In this document: positions 43,940 to 53,271 of the stretch, in pieces
How positions within the stretch are numbered: position 1 is the first letter of the stretch
How the letters are laid out: every line of letters begins with the position of its first letter
DNA from: Christensenella sp964592155
Lineage (GTDB): Bacteria > Bacillota > Clostridia > Christensenellales > Christensenellaceae
Assembly: GCA_964592155.1 (NCBI GenBank)
Contig: CAZQDA010000002.1
Span: 23,243 to 87,242 of the forward strand
Reading direction: 5' to 3'
Length of the DNA stretch: 64,000 nt
Program-made: the position numbers and the translations under genes
Notes under the pieces: generated by a model
The model's database searches: none
What the model was told of the DNA's origin: nothing
The model's input: the letters and a program-made list of their open reading frames with translations, nothing else

Positions 43940-45739
43940 TTAATACTTTTCGTTTGGCATCTGGATTTCGCTTTCGAATCCGCCATCTTCTTCCCCATAA
44001 ATTGAAGCGGGGTTTGTTGTTGCTGCATAATTCTGTGCGCCATTGCTACTGCTTTGCAATTTGAATTTTGCGACCAAATCGCGCATCATTTGCGCCTGAC
44101 CATTCAGTTCCTCGCTTGCAGCAGCCGATTCCTGAGCTGTCGCTGAGTTCGTCTGCACTACCGCAGAAATCTGATTGACTCCTAATGTCACCTGCTCTGC
44201 GGCATCCGCCTGTTCGCTTGAAGCGTTCGATATTTGATCAATCGAATTCGAAATCTTAGAAGCGCTGTCAACCACGGCAAGCATAGATTTCGCAGTATCA
44301 TCCGCGATCTTCGTGCCATTTTCCACCGCGCTAATTGATTCTGCGATCAAAGCAGATGTGGTTTTAGCTGCATCCGCTGATTTTCCGGCAAGATTCCTCA
44401 CCTCGTCCGCAACCACAGCAAAGCCTTTTCCTGCCTCTCCTGCCCTAGCGGCTTCTACCGCTGCATTCAGAGCCAATATATTTGTCTGGAACGCAATATC
44501 ATCAATTGTCTTAATAATCTTACCAATTTCACCAGATTTCGCACTGATGTCATTCATCGCGGCAATCATTTCCTGCATCTGGCGATTGCTGTCCGCCACC
44601 TGAACAGCCGCGCTATCCATCAGGCCTTTCGCATCTGCCGCATTTTCAGCATTGCTCTTAATGTGTGCCGTAATCTCTTCAATCGTTGCCGATAATTCTT
44701 CCACACTGCTTGCCTGTTCTGTCGCACCTTGTGCAAGCGCCTGCGCACCATCTGAAACCTGTGACGACCCTGCTGACACCTGCTCTGCGCTTTGGTTGAT
44801 TTGAGAAAGCGTATCGCTCAGATGGATGTTAATATTACGCATCGAATCAAGCAGCGGTACAAAGTCTCCAATATAAACTTCCTCATCTTTGGTATGGATA
44901 TCGAAATTGCCTTTTGCCATTTCCCCAAGCAGATACTCTTCATCCTGAATAACCCTTGTAAGACCTTCCACAATAACCTTTGTCGCATCAGCGAGGATTT
45001 TTGTTTCGTCCTTGGTGTTGATTTCAGGAACAGGCTCCTTCAAAATTCCATGAGAAAGCAATTCCAGACGCTTTGCGCAAGCCGTAATCGGTTTTGAAAT
45101 ACCGTTTGAAATCACAACTCCAAAAATGACAGACATGATAATCGCCACAGCCATAATCGCAATATTGATCCACATAGAGAATTGACTTTGGGCTGTCAGC
45201 TCATTTGTAACGGTTGTACCTGAAACCACTTTATCATCCATGATTCCGTTCAGGCTATCGTACACAGTAGAATAAATCGGGTCAAGCTCGGTCACAATCC
45301 GCTCTTCGACAGCCGAAGTATCTTCCGCCCCTTGCGCAGCAACAATCAGCTCATTCGCCTTTGCTTCATATTCGGCCCAAGCGGCCTTTGCATCGCTGAA
45401 TAACTGTTTTGTTTTTTCTTTTTGAAGCGTTTCCTCTACCGTATCGAGAAGTCCCGGTATCTCTGCTGACAATGTTTTCACGTTTTCAGCGGCGGCCGCC
45501 TCATGCTCTTTATTGGAATAACTGATGGCATCGTGTACATTCCCGTCTACGCGGCAAAAAGTTGCCAGTGCTTTTCCGACGTCGCCCTGCGCAAATCCAT
45601 AATGCTCAAGAGCATTGGAATAATCATTATCCGCGCGCTGCATCAATACCATTCCTACCACCGCCGCGCAGCTTGCAATCAACGCGACAATAATGAAACT
45701 GATAATCAGCTTTTTCCCAATCTTTAGATTCTTTAACAT
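43940..45739 (-). CDS. Methyl-accepting chemotaxis protein with four-helix-bundle sensor
   Basis: 599 residues from the ATG at 45739 (GGGGG upstream). TM1 about 10-30, a roughly 150-residue extracellular helical domain typical of 4HB_MCP, TM2 near 183-205, HAMP (SNGISKPITACAKRL), then the signalling domain with tip DDIAFQTNILALNAAVEAARAGE. It differs from the receptor at 35211 in its sensor but shares the tip, so both should feed the same signalling array. C-terminal tail EIQMPNEKY has no clear CheR-docking motif. Confidence 0.93.
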   Translation of the reverse strand: MLKNLKIGKKLIISFIIVALIASCAAVVGMVLMQRADNDYSNALEHYGFAQGDVGKALATFCRVDGNVHDAISYSNKEHEAAAAENVKTLSAEIPGLLDTVEETLQKEKTKQLFSDAKAAWAEYEAKANELIVAAQGAEDTSAVEERIVTELDPIYSTVYDSLNGIMDDKVVSGTTVTNELTAQSQFSMWINIAIMAVAIIMSVIFGVVISNGISKPITACAKRLELLSHGILKEPVPEINTKDETKILADATKVIVEGLTRVIQDEEYLLGEMAKGNFDIHTKDEEVYIGDFVPLLDSMRNINIHLSDTLSQINQSAEQVSAGSSQVSDGAQALAQGATEQASSVEELSATIEEITAHIKSNAENAADAKGLMDSAAVQVADSNRQMQEMIAAMNDISAKSGEIGKIIKTIDDIAFQTNILALNAAVEAARAGEAGKGFAVVADEVRNLAGKSADAAKTTSALIAESISAVENGTKIADDTAKSMLAVVDSASKISNSIDQISNASSEQADAAEQVTLGVNQISAVVQTNSATAQESAAASEELNGQAQMMRDLVAKFKLQSSSNGAQNYAATTNPASIYGEEDGGFESEIQMPNEKY

Positions 45740-45910
45740 AACTCTACCCCCGCATTTCGTTCTATCCAATCATAATGGCAATATCATCTGAAAATATTTC
45801 AAACAGGCAGCACACAACTACCCCCGGCAAAAACGATCTTTTGCCGATCATTATTATATTCCTTTTCTATCAGGTATTATATTGTAATAAAAAATACCGT
45901 CGATATGATC

Positions 45911-47140
45911 TTAAGCCTTTTTTGTCTCATTGTCAAGCCGATTTTCCGCCTTCTGCGCTATATTTGTGACCACTTCCGATAACGATTTTTCGTTATGCGC
46001 CATCACACAATTTCTGCCGCTTTCCTTTGCACGATACATCGCATGATCTGCCTTATTCACAAAGGCCTCTGCTTGCTCTCCTGATTCCGGCTTTGCAGCG
46101 TAACATCCCAGGCTGACCGTTACATTACATTCTACTTCTTCCAGGTGTGTCTGTTCTACCTTTGCGCGAATATTTTCCGCCAGTTCTACAGCGGTGTTTC
46201 GTCCACAATCCGGAATCAGCACCAAAAACTCTTCCCCACCGAATCGATACGCAATTCCCCCATAACGCTCGGATTCCGTCATAATAATTTCCGCAACAAA
46301 ACGAATGCATGCGTCGCCCGCTTTATGCCCATAAGTATCGTTTACTATCTTGAACTTATCAATATCAATGAGAATTGCGGCAAATTCCTGTCCCTTTTCC
46401 GCACAGGCCTGCGCTATATTGGGCGCTGTCGTGTCATAATAACGACGGTTATAAAGGCGGGTCAACATATCTGTCTGGGAAAGAATCCTCAATTGTTCAT
46501 TTAGCTCGCTCAGTTCCTTGTTTTGCTCTGTGATCACTTCTTCTCTGTAAACACTTTCCTTTTTATTCCCATAACGCATGATCGAGGCAATGATCATAAA
46601 GACGGCAAACACCAGCAGATTAATGGTAATATCAAACATATGGTCCGTAACCCTACTGATGAGCAACATCAATAAAACCGCGCTTCCGCCGAAAATTATG
46701 CATACCGCCCATGGATGCAAATAGAATACATATGCTAAAACGACAAGAACCGTAAGATAGACGATTAGCTGGCCGCCTCTGCTGACATCTAAAAATGTGA
46801 TTGCCGCCGCCCAAAGAATGATAAGCAATGCGTAGATATGGGCAAGCCCCATCAGTGCGCGGCGATTTTTTTCAATTGCCCTCCTCCATAAAGCCAACAG
46901 GAAAAGCGCAATCAGAGTAGATGCAAACAATATGACATAACATTGCAAATAGGTTACTCTAACCGGAGAACCGCCTGTCGCGATATTATGATAAGTCATA
47001 ATAATCATCACCAGTTCAAACACGGCAATCAACGGGGTCATCAAAAGGCCCGCACGAATATTCGCGCCGTTCATTTCGTCGACCGTGCGCCTATCTTTGC
47101 AGGTTTTAAATGCATATTTTATCGCTTTGATTGTTTCCAA
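45911..47140 (-). CDS. Membrane diguanylate cyclase
   Basis: 409 residues with about six N-terminal transmembrane helices (to about 188), a short coiled coil and a GGDEF domain. Substrate and metal residues are intact: DIDKFKIVNDTYGHKAGD (259-276) and G301-G-E-E-F305, so it should make c-di-GMP. No RxxD inhibitory site precedes the motif. The start is a TTG at 47140 with AGGGG seven bases upstream. It diverges from the MutS-type gene; the 210 bases between them hold both promoters. Confidence 0.92.
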   Translation of the reverse strand: METIKAIKYAFKTCKDRRTVDEMNGANIRAGLLMTPLIAVFELVMIIMTYHNIATGGSPVRVTYLQCYVILFASTLIALFLLALWRRAIEKNRRALMGLAHIYALLIILWAAAITFLDVSRGGQLIVYLTVLVVLAYVFYLHPWAVCIIFGGSAVLLMLLISRVTDHMFDITINLLVFAVFMIIASIMRYGNKKESVYREEVITEQNKELSELNEQLRILSQTDMLTRLYNRRYYDTTAPNIAQACAEKGQEFAAILIDIDKFKIVNDTYGHKAGDACIRFVAEIIMTESERYGGIAYRFGGEEFLVLIPDCGRNTAVELAENIRAKVEQTHLEEVECNVTVSLGCYAAKPESGEQAEAFVNKADHAMYRAKESGRNCVMAHNEKSLSEVVTNIAQKAENRLDNETKKA

Positions 47141-47308
47141 ATTTTATCCCCTTGAAGCATATTCTTATCCTGTCTCATAACCATGATAAACTATACCACA
47201 TAAATCAGCATTCGACAATCTGCCAATTTTTCGCAAAAAAATTAACCGGCTCTGTCTGGTCGATCCGTTGAGACAGGCAGCAATATTCTCACACTGGAAC
47301 ATATTTTG

Positions 47309-47317
47309 TGATATAAT
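47309..47317 (+). promoter_or_regulatory. Extended -10 promoter of the MutS-type gene
   Basis: TGATATAAT, an extended -10 (TGn before TATAAT), 33 bases before the start codon. No good -35 lies at the usual distance, as is common for extended -10 promoters. Confidence 0.55.
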
Positions 47318-47350
47318 GAAAAAGACTTTTTTCATTAAAAGGATATCGCC

Positions 47351-49042
47351 ATGGCTATTTCTGCTCAAATCAATTTTATTGTTCCTTTTATCATCATAAT
47401 TTTACTTTTCTTTGCGATTATAATTATTTTATATCTTAAGAGAAAACGCAAACAATCGGATCAAAATATTTTAGCTGCTTTTGGGCGCATTCCGTCTGTA
47501 GACAATCAGGATACGGATACACCCAGCGCTTATCAAAAATATGCTGCAAATGCTTTTCCAGACGCTCTGTATGTTGACGATATAACATGGAACGACCTTG
47601 ATATGGATGCTGTCTTCAGAAGAATTAACGTTTGCTCCAGTTCTGTCGGTGAAGAGTATTTATATCATTTGTTACATAAAATGGAAAAAAAACCGATTTC
47701 ATTAGAAAAGCGTGAACAACTGCTGAAGTGGCTTATTGAAAATCCAAGCAAACGGATCGTTCTGCAAAAAATTTTGTCAGGCATTGGCAAACGTCAAAAC
47801 AACTGCTTAAGTTTTTATCTCTTTCATGCTGATGCAAAGAAACTGCGCTTTGCCTGGATTTACATTGTCATGGGATTTTTGCCAATTTTAGGGCTTGCAC
47901 TCATGTCCATTTCAATCGCTGCGGGCGCTATACTCACTTTATGCGCAGTTGGCATAAATATCGTCATCTACTACATCCAGCGCTTAACAATAGAAACTGA
48001 GCTTGAAAGTATGCATTACTTTTCCTCACTGATTTATGGCGCAAAATCTCTTGATAAACATCTTGGAGCGGACCTCAAACCAATGGGATTCTGCTTCGCC
48101 CCTGCGTTGAAGCCGTTTCAGTATTCGGGCGGTCTGGTTCCAGGACAAACACAACAAAGTTTCGCAGAGCTTGAAATTCTTACGATATTGGCCAAGGCGA
48201 TTTTTCTTGTTGACCTCATATTATATAACCATATCATTCGCCTGATGTCCATGCACAAACAAGAATTTCATTTACTATTTCAGCTGGTTGGAGAGATTGA
48301 TTCTGCCGTGAGCATTGCGTCCTATCGCCACAGCCTCAAGCATTATTGTCTGCCTGAATTTCAGGAAGATAATAGTATTTTATTTTCAGAAATCTTTCAT
48401 CCATTGCTTTCGTCTCCAATTACAAATAGTGCGCGGATCGAAAACGACAGTATTGTGACGGGATCGAATGCTTCCGGGAAATCTACATTTATCAAATCCA
48501 TTGCGATCAACAACATCCTTGCGCAAACAATCTATACTTGTTGTGCAAAGCAATATACCCTGGCTTTTTCCTATGTTGCAACCTCTATGGCGCTGCGGGA
48601 TAATGTCCTTTCTGGCGATAGCTATTTTATTACGGAGATAAAATCGCTCAAACGCATTCTGGAATATTGCAAAAAACAACCATGTGTGTGCTTTATCGAT
48701 GAAATCTTGCGTGGCACAAACACGCCTGAACGAATTGCGGCAGGCGCCTCTGTGTTAAAATGGCTACATAAAACAGGCAGTCTGTGTATTGTTGCTTCAC
48801 ACGATATTGAATTAACAGAAATTTTGGGATCGCTTTATACAAATTATCATTTTAGCGAGATATTCAAAGAGGATTCGATTTTATTTGATTATCGTTTAAA
48901 GAACGGCGTATCAAAAAGCACAAACGCAATTAAATTGCTTGAATATATGGCCTTTGACCAAGAAATCGTGCAAGAAGCCGCACTTCTGATAAAAAACGGG
49001 AGCCATATTGCAGGAAATCTTGATCATAAGGAATCTTCCTAA
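47351..49042 (+). CDS. Membrane-anchored MutS-family ATPase
   Basis: 563 residues. It begins with a transmembrane helix (8-29) and a basic stretch (KRKRK), and has more hydrophobic helices at about 168-210. A MutS-type core and ATPase follow: Walker A G371-SNASGKST, SYFITEIKSLKRIL (the family SFFxxEM signature), Walker B CFIDEILRGTN and the switch ASHDIEL. It lacks the mismatch-binding domain I of MutS and the Smr domain of MutS2. This fits the little-studied membrane MutS group, whose role is unknown. Mismatch repair is therefore unlikely. Its stop codon lies two bases from the stop of the convergent TPR-GGDEF gene. Confidence 0.87.
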   Translation: MAISAQINFIVPFIIIILLFFAIIIILYLKRKRKQSDQNILAAFGRIPSVDNQDTDTPSAYQKYAANAFPDALYVDDITWNDLDMDAVFRRINVCSSSVGEEYLYHLLHKMEKKPISLEKREQLLKWLIENPSKRIVLQKILSGIGKRQNNCLSFYLFHADAKKLRFAWIYIVMGFLPILGLALMSISIAAGAILTLCAVGINIVIYYIQRLTIETELESMHYFSSLIYGAKSLDKHLGADLKPMGFCFAPALKPFQYSGGLVPGQTQQSFAELEILTILAKAIFLVDLILYNHIIRLMSMHKQEFHLLFQLVGEIDSAVSIASYRHSLKHYCLPEFQEDNSILFSEIFHPLLSSPITNSARIENDSIVTGSNASGKSTFIKSIAINNILAQTIYTCCAKQYTLAFSYVATSMALRDNVLSGDSYFITEIKSLKRILEYCKKQPCVCFIDEILRGTNTPERIAAGASVLKWLHKTGSLCIVASHDIELTEILGSLYTNYHFSEIFKEDSILFDYRLKNGVSKSTNAIKLLEYMAFDQEIVQEAALLIKNGSHIAGNLDHKESS

Positions 49043-49044
49043 CT

Positions 49045-50634
49045 TTATAGCTTTGCAATTCTGTTTCTCCCCGCCTCCTTGGCTTCATAAAGCGCCTGAT
49101 CCGCAAGAGCTAAAATTTTTTCAGCACTGAATTCAGCATCAACCGTCCGGTTGCTGTAACCGATCGAAAGCGTTAACCTGCTGCTGCATCCCGACTTTTC
49201 ATGATCTATCTTCTTTTGTGCCAGACCGCAATATACCTGCTGTGCATATTGATTGATTTGTTCATCCGTGCAGTTAACGCATAAGCAGATAAATTCATCT
49301 CCCCCGTATCGTCCGGCAAAAAATCCATCCGTTACATTCTCAGCCATCGTTTGCGCAACCGCTTTTAAAGCCTTATCCCCCTTAAAGTGACCATAAAAGT
49401 CGTTATATTGCTTGAAAAAATCCACATCGAGCATGATATACCCAATTGTTACAATATCTTTTCTTTGCAACGTTTTCGTAATCAACTTATTCAAATAGCG
49501 CCTGTTAAAAAGTCCCGTGAGCTCGTCAAGCTGGCTTATTCTTTCCAACTTCTGATTTTCAGAATGCGTCGCCTGCTGATCAAGACGCGCCTTCGTAATT
49601 TCAATTTTTGACATCATACTTTGAACCCGCGCATCGTCGTCCATGCCCGACATCTCTTCCACGAGTTCATAATATTTCCTCAGGGCCTTTTCATGCTCAT
49701 CTTTTTCTTCGCTCGCTTCCCAATACCTGATTTTCAGCAGCTCGATCCGATACTGGTTAATCAATGCCGCATCAGTCTCCATATCTGTGAGGATATCCAA
49801 AAGCATTTTTGCTTTTTCTCTTTCCCCAATGTCCAACATATTTTCACACAGTCCTTCTAACATATCGCACATGAAAAATTTATTATCATATTCCAACAAT
49901 CCTGCAGTAAGCGTTTGCTCCAGCTGATTTAAACAATTTTCTTTGTCACCTGCTTCTGCATAGTAAGATGCCCAGGCAGCGCCCAGTCTGATCTTTTGAT
50001 ACTGATTCGCCTCTGCGCCAGAAAGCGCTTCGCATTTAAGAAGCGCGGCCTGCATTCCCTTACCGTCTCCTAACTGTTTGCAGGATTCTGCAAGGTTGCT
50101 TAGATAACTGATGGCGTTTGCACCAACATCTTGTTCCACGTAGGGTTCAATGCAGCGAAATGCCTCTTCAAAATACCGTTTGGCAGTCTGCCAGTCGTCG
50201 CGGCTGGCGAATGCAAGACCGGTGTTGTTAGAAAGCTTGGCTCGCATTTCAAAATTATTAAGCTCCTCAGATAAACGCAGCCCTTTCAGATAATATTCAA
50301 TCGCCGTTTGCTCATCGTTCAATTTTAAATAATAAAGTCCTGCTAAATTGCACAACGAAAGCATTAAATCATCATATCCAAATTTTTTGCAAAGATTCTT
50401 TGCCCTGATCAGATGAAAATTACAGCTTCTGTAATCACCTAACGCCAAAACGCTGTCGATCAGATAAACATGCGCAAATGCACAGTTATAATTATCCTGC
50501 CTGGGTTCCGCAATCCCCAACAGTTCCTTACAAAGTCGCATTTCTTCTTCTATATCAGTATACCGCACTTCTAAAATAAGTTTTCTCAGCCCGGCTTCAT
50601 AGCGAGAGCCGTCTTTTACATTTTCATGATTCAT
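49045..50634 (-). CDS. Cytoplasmic TPR-GGDEF diguanylate cyclase (second of tandem pair)
   Basis: 529 residues, no membrane segment. The first 330 residues are helical tetratricopeptide-like repeats (AIEYYLKGLRLSEEL, AKRYFEEAFRCIEPY), a protein- or peptide-binding scaffold. A short coiled coil leads to a GGDEF domain with DVDFFKQYNDFYGHFKGD and G444-G-D-E-F448, so it is probably active. No RxxD inhibitory site is seen. It starts one base after the upstream paralogue's stop, so translation is probably coupled. The two share their layout and many residues, a tandem duplication. Confidence 0.9.
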   Translation of the reverse strand: MNHENVKDGSRYEAGLRKLILEVRYTDIEEEMRLCKELLGIAEPRQDNYNCAFAHVYLIDSVLALGDYRSCNFHLIRAKNLCKKFGYDDLMLSLCNLAGLYYLKLNDEQTAIEYYLKGLRLSEELNNFEMRAKLSNNTGLAFASRDDWQTAKRYFEEAFRCIEPYVEQDVGANAISYLSNLAESCKQLGDGKGMQAALLKCEALSGAEANQYQKIRLGAAWASYYAEAGDKENCLNQLEQTLTAGLLEYDNKFFMCDMLEGLCENMLDIGEREKAKMLLDILTDMETDAALINQYRIELLKIRYWEASEEKDEHEKALRKYYELVEEMSGMDDDARVQSMMSKIEITKARLDQQATHSENQKLERISQLDELTGLFNRRYLNKLITKTLQRKDIVTIGYIMLDVDFFKQYNDFYGHFKGDKALKAVAQTMAENVTDGFFAGRYGGDEFICLCVNCTDEQINQYAQQVYCGLAQKKIDHEKSGCSSRLTLSIGYSNRTVDAEFSAEKILALADQALYEAKEAGRNRIAKL

Positions 50635-50635
50635 G

Positions 50636-52204
50636 TTATGCTTCCGCCCTATTCCAGCTCACTCGATTACGTCCCATTTGTTTGCTTTCGTAAAGCGCCT
50701 GATCAGCCAACTCAAGAGCAATATGTGGATCTTTTTCCAGACTCATTGCAATGCCTATGGAGAGCGTAACATGATCGCTGCAGAGTGATTTTTCATGGAC
50801 AATCTTTCTTTTTTCCATATCTGCACACACATTTGCAACATATTCTTCTATCTGCCCCTTTGTAATGCCATGGCAAACACATGTAAACTCATCCCCACCG
50901 AAGCGGCAGGGAGAAATGCCTTCTATTTTATTATCATTAAGGCATGCGCTGACAATCTTTAAAACTTCATCCCCTTTTATGTGATTATAATAATCATTGT
51001 ATTCCTTGAAATAGTCAACGTCCACCATGATGACGCCCAGATTCCCGTCAATTGTGCCTTCTGAATATTGAAGAATTAAACTTTCCAGATATCTGCGGTT
51101 GAAAATTCCTGTCAGTTCATCCTTATAATATTGTTCCTGTAAATTTTTTTGCTCTGCTTTTAACGCTTCTTTTGAACGGTTCAATCCATCCAGTTGAATT
51201 TTGGATTTCATTGCGTTTGCTATCGTATGATTAATTTGCTTTTTAAACTCCTGCATTTTTCGATAAAATCTTCTGTATGCGAAAAAATGTTTCTCTTCCG
51301 GCTCGAACTGCAGCACAAATGCAATCCGTTTTTTTTCAAGAATATGCTGTTGATCTACTCCGCCCCCGAAGCTAGTTTTTTCCATCAATTCAAGAAAACG
51401 CCTTGCATAATCCCTGTGTTTCACTTCCATCATACACTCAAAAAGTGCGTTGTAATTATCAAACGCAAGCATATTTTCGACATCCGAGTTTTCCGCTTCG
51501 TTCAATATTTTTTCAGCCAATTCCAGCGATTTTGCGCGTTCGCCTGTTTTGGCATAATAAAGGCACCAATTAAGCTCCAAACAATCTTTTTTGAACTTAG
51601 GATCGCTTTTTGTCTCTTCGCATAGCCTGATATAAAAAAGTGCTTCTTCCATATGACCAAGCCCAATTAAAGTCTCCGCCAGATTGCTGATAAAAGTAAT
51701 GCGCCGCGGCGTTTCCTGCTCTTCTTTTTGCAGTTCCCACGCTTTTTTGAAATAGTTTAACGCATTTTCAAAGCTGTTGCATCGTTGAAATGAAACCCCT
51801 ATATTATTGAGCGCAAAGCATTCTGCTGCAACATCCTTCACTTTTTGCGCAATTGCAAGCGCATCCAAGTAGCATTGTATCGAATTTTGCTCATCCGCTT
51901 TATGCGTATAATAGATTCCAGATAAATGATAGATTTGCAGTTTCAATTCATCATAATCGTTTCCCTGCATACTTAAATCAAGCGCTTTTTTCAAATGTAT
52001 TCCGGATTTTTCCACGCTGTTTATTGCGATAAAATAGTCGCCCAAAAATGTGTGCGCAAACGCTTGTCCGTAGTTGTCGCCTATCTTTTCCGATTGCTCG
52101 AGCAACTCCAGACACAGCCTTTTTTCCTCTTCAATATCCGTATAGCGAATTTCGAGGATGCGCGATGTCAGTTGACTTAAATTGTGGTTTAAATGTTCTT
52201 TCAT
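50636..52204 (-). CDS. Cytoplasmic TPR-GGDEF diguanylate cyclase (first of tandem pair)
   Basis: 522 residues, same plan as the downstream gene: tetratricopeptide-like repeats (SIQCYLDALAIAQKV, ALNYFKKAWELQKE), coiled coil around 330-365, GGDEF domain with DVDYFKEYNDYYNHIKGD and G436-G-D-E-F440. The N-termini of the two proteins share RILEIRYTDIEEE-like sequence, which shows common origin. The ribosome binding site is weak (AGAGAAG). The TPR part may bind a peptide signal or a partner protein, by analogy with RNPP-type regulators; this is inference. Confidence 0.9.
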   Translation of the reverse strand: MKEHLNHNLSQLTSRILEIRYTDIEEEKRLCLELLEQSEKIGDNYGQAFAHTFLGDYFIAINSVEKSGIHLKKALDLSMQGNDYDELKLQIYHLSGIYYTHKADEQNSIQCYLDALAIAQKVKDVAAECFALNNIGVSFQRCNSFENALNYFKKAWELQKEEQETPRRITFISNLAETLIGLGHMEEALFYIRLCEETKSDPKFKKDCLELNWCLYYAKTGERAKSLELAEKILNEAENSDVENMLAFDNYNALFECMMEVKHRDYARRFLELMEKTSFGGGVDQQHILEKKRIAFVLQFEPEEKHFFAYRRFYRKMQEFKKQINHTIANAMKSKIQLDGLNRSKEALKAEQKNLQEQYYKDELTGIFNRRYLESLILQYSEGTIDGNLGVIMVDVDYFKEYNDYYNHIKGDEVLKIVSACLNDNKIEGISPCRFGGDEFTCVCHGITKGQIEEYVANVCADMEKRKIVHEKSLCSDHVTLSIGIAMSLEKDPHIALELADQALYESKQMGRNRVSWNRAEA

Positions 52205-52293
52205 ATAACTTCTCTTGTTTTTCGAGGATTATTTATAGTTTACCACAATATGGAAAAGGGAATCTATTAAATCCAAATTGTTGTCAAATATTC

Positions 52294-53265
52294 CTATTTT
52301 TCGGCTTGTTTCATCCCGCTTTTTATAGCATGGCATGCAACAAAGTGATCTTTGCTCACTTCTACCATGTCTGGTTGCGTTGCGCTGCATTCTTTATATT
52401 CTGCAATTAGACACCGGTCAACGAAGGCACAGCAACCTTCTTTTCTACCGTTTTCCGGTTCCTCTATTTTCTCCTGCTCCAGACGATTTTTTGCCGGATC
52501 AGGGAGAAGAATCGCGCTCATAAGCATTTTCGTATAAGGATGGATCGGCGCGGAGCATAGTTTCTCAGCCGATGCCAATTCAACGACTCTTCCTCTATAA
52601 AGCACTGCGATACGGTCAGAAATATGACGCACCATGTTCAGATCGTGCGCAATAAATAGATAGGTAAGATTAAGACTTTGCTTGAGCCCTTTTAAAAGAT
52701 TGACGATCTGGCTTTGAATTGACATATCCAAAGCAGAAATCGGCTCGTCACAAATTAAAAATTCCGGTGCAATCGAAAGCGCCCGTGCAATTCCAATTCT
52801 TTGCCTTTGCCCGCCCGAAAATTCATGCGGATATCGGCTTGCGGACTCTTTGGGGAGCCCTACCATTTCCAGAAGGTCATATACCTTTTGCCGCCTGCCC
52901 TCGCCATCCAGCAGTTTGTGTATTTCCAAATTCTCGGCTATCAAGGCTTCCACTGTCATGCGCGGATCAAGCGAAGTGTAGGTATCCTGAAAAATCATCT
53001 GCACCTTTTCCGAATACGAAAGACGCGCACCATGACTGCGAAAGTCAATTTGCTTTCCGCGGTATTTTATCTCCCCCTGTGACGGAGGGTGTATTCCCAT
53101 GACCGCACGGGCAAGCGTAGACTTCCCACAGCCTGATTCTCCTACAATACCAAGCGTCTCTCCCTGAAATATATCAAGAGAAACATCCTTTAGCGCATCT
53201 ATTTTTCGTTTTCTTCCTAGCGCAAAGTATTTTGATACATTTCTGATCTCGACAAGAGGTTCCAT
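52294..53265 (-). CDS. oppF: Oligopeptide ABC transporter ATPase OppF
   Basis: 323 residues. Walker A GESGCGKST, signature FSGGQRQRIGIARAL, Walker B LICDEPISALD, plus the C-terminal oligo/dipeptide extension with Cys-rich segment (CCAFVDRCLIAEYKEC) that binds an iron-sulfur or metal site in relatives. It is the last gene of the operon and pairs with OppD to power peptide import. Confidence 0.94.
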   Translation of the reverse strand: MEPLVEIRNVSKYFALGRKRKIDALKDVSLDIFQGETLGIVGESGCGKSTLARAVMGIHPPSQGEIKYRGKQIDFRSHGARLSYSEKVQMIFQDTYTSLDPRMTVEALIAENLEIHKLLDGEGRRQKVYDLLEMVGLPKESASRYPHEFSGGQRQRIGIARALSIAPEFLICDEPISALDMSIQSQIVNLLKGLKQSLNLTYLFIAHDLNMVRHISDRIAVLYRGRVVELASAEKLCSAPIHPYTKMLMSAILLPDPAKNRLEQEKIEEPENGRKEGCCAFVDRCLIAEYKECSATQPDMVEVSKDHFVACHAIKSGMKQAEK

Positions 53266-53271
53266 TTCGCA

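Noticed and set aside
45823..45844. Hairpin GGCAAAA/TTTTTGCC between the two leftward genes at 43940 and 45911 as a terminator
   Set aside because: On the transcribed strand it is followed by GGGGGTAG, not a T-run. It may be a weak mRNA structure, so it was not listed.
47351..49042. Canonical mismatch-repair MutS or MutS2
   Set aside because: It has transmembrane helices, only 563 residues, and no mismatch-binding N-terminal domain or Smr domain.
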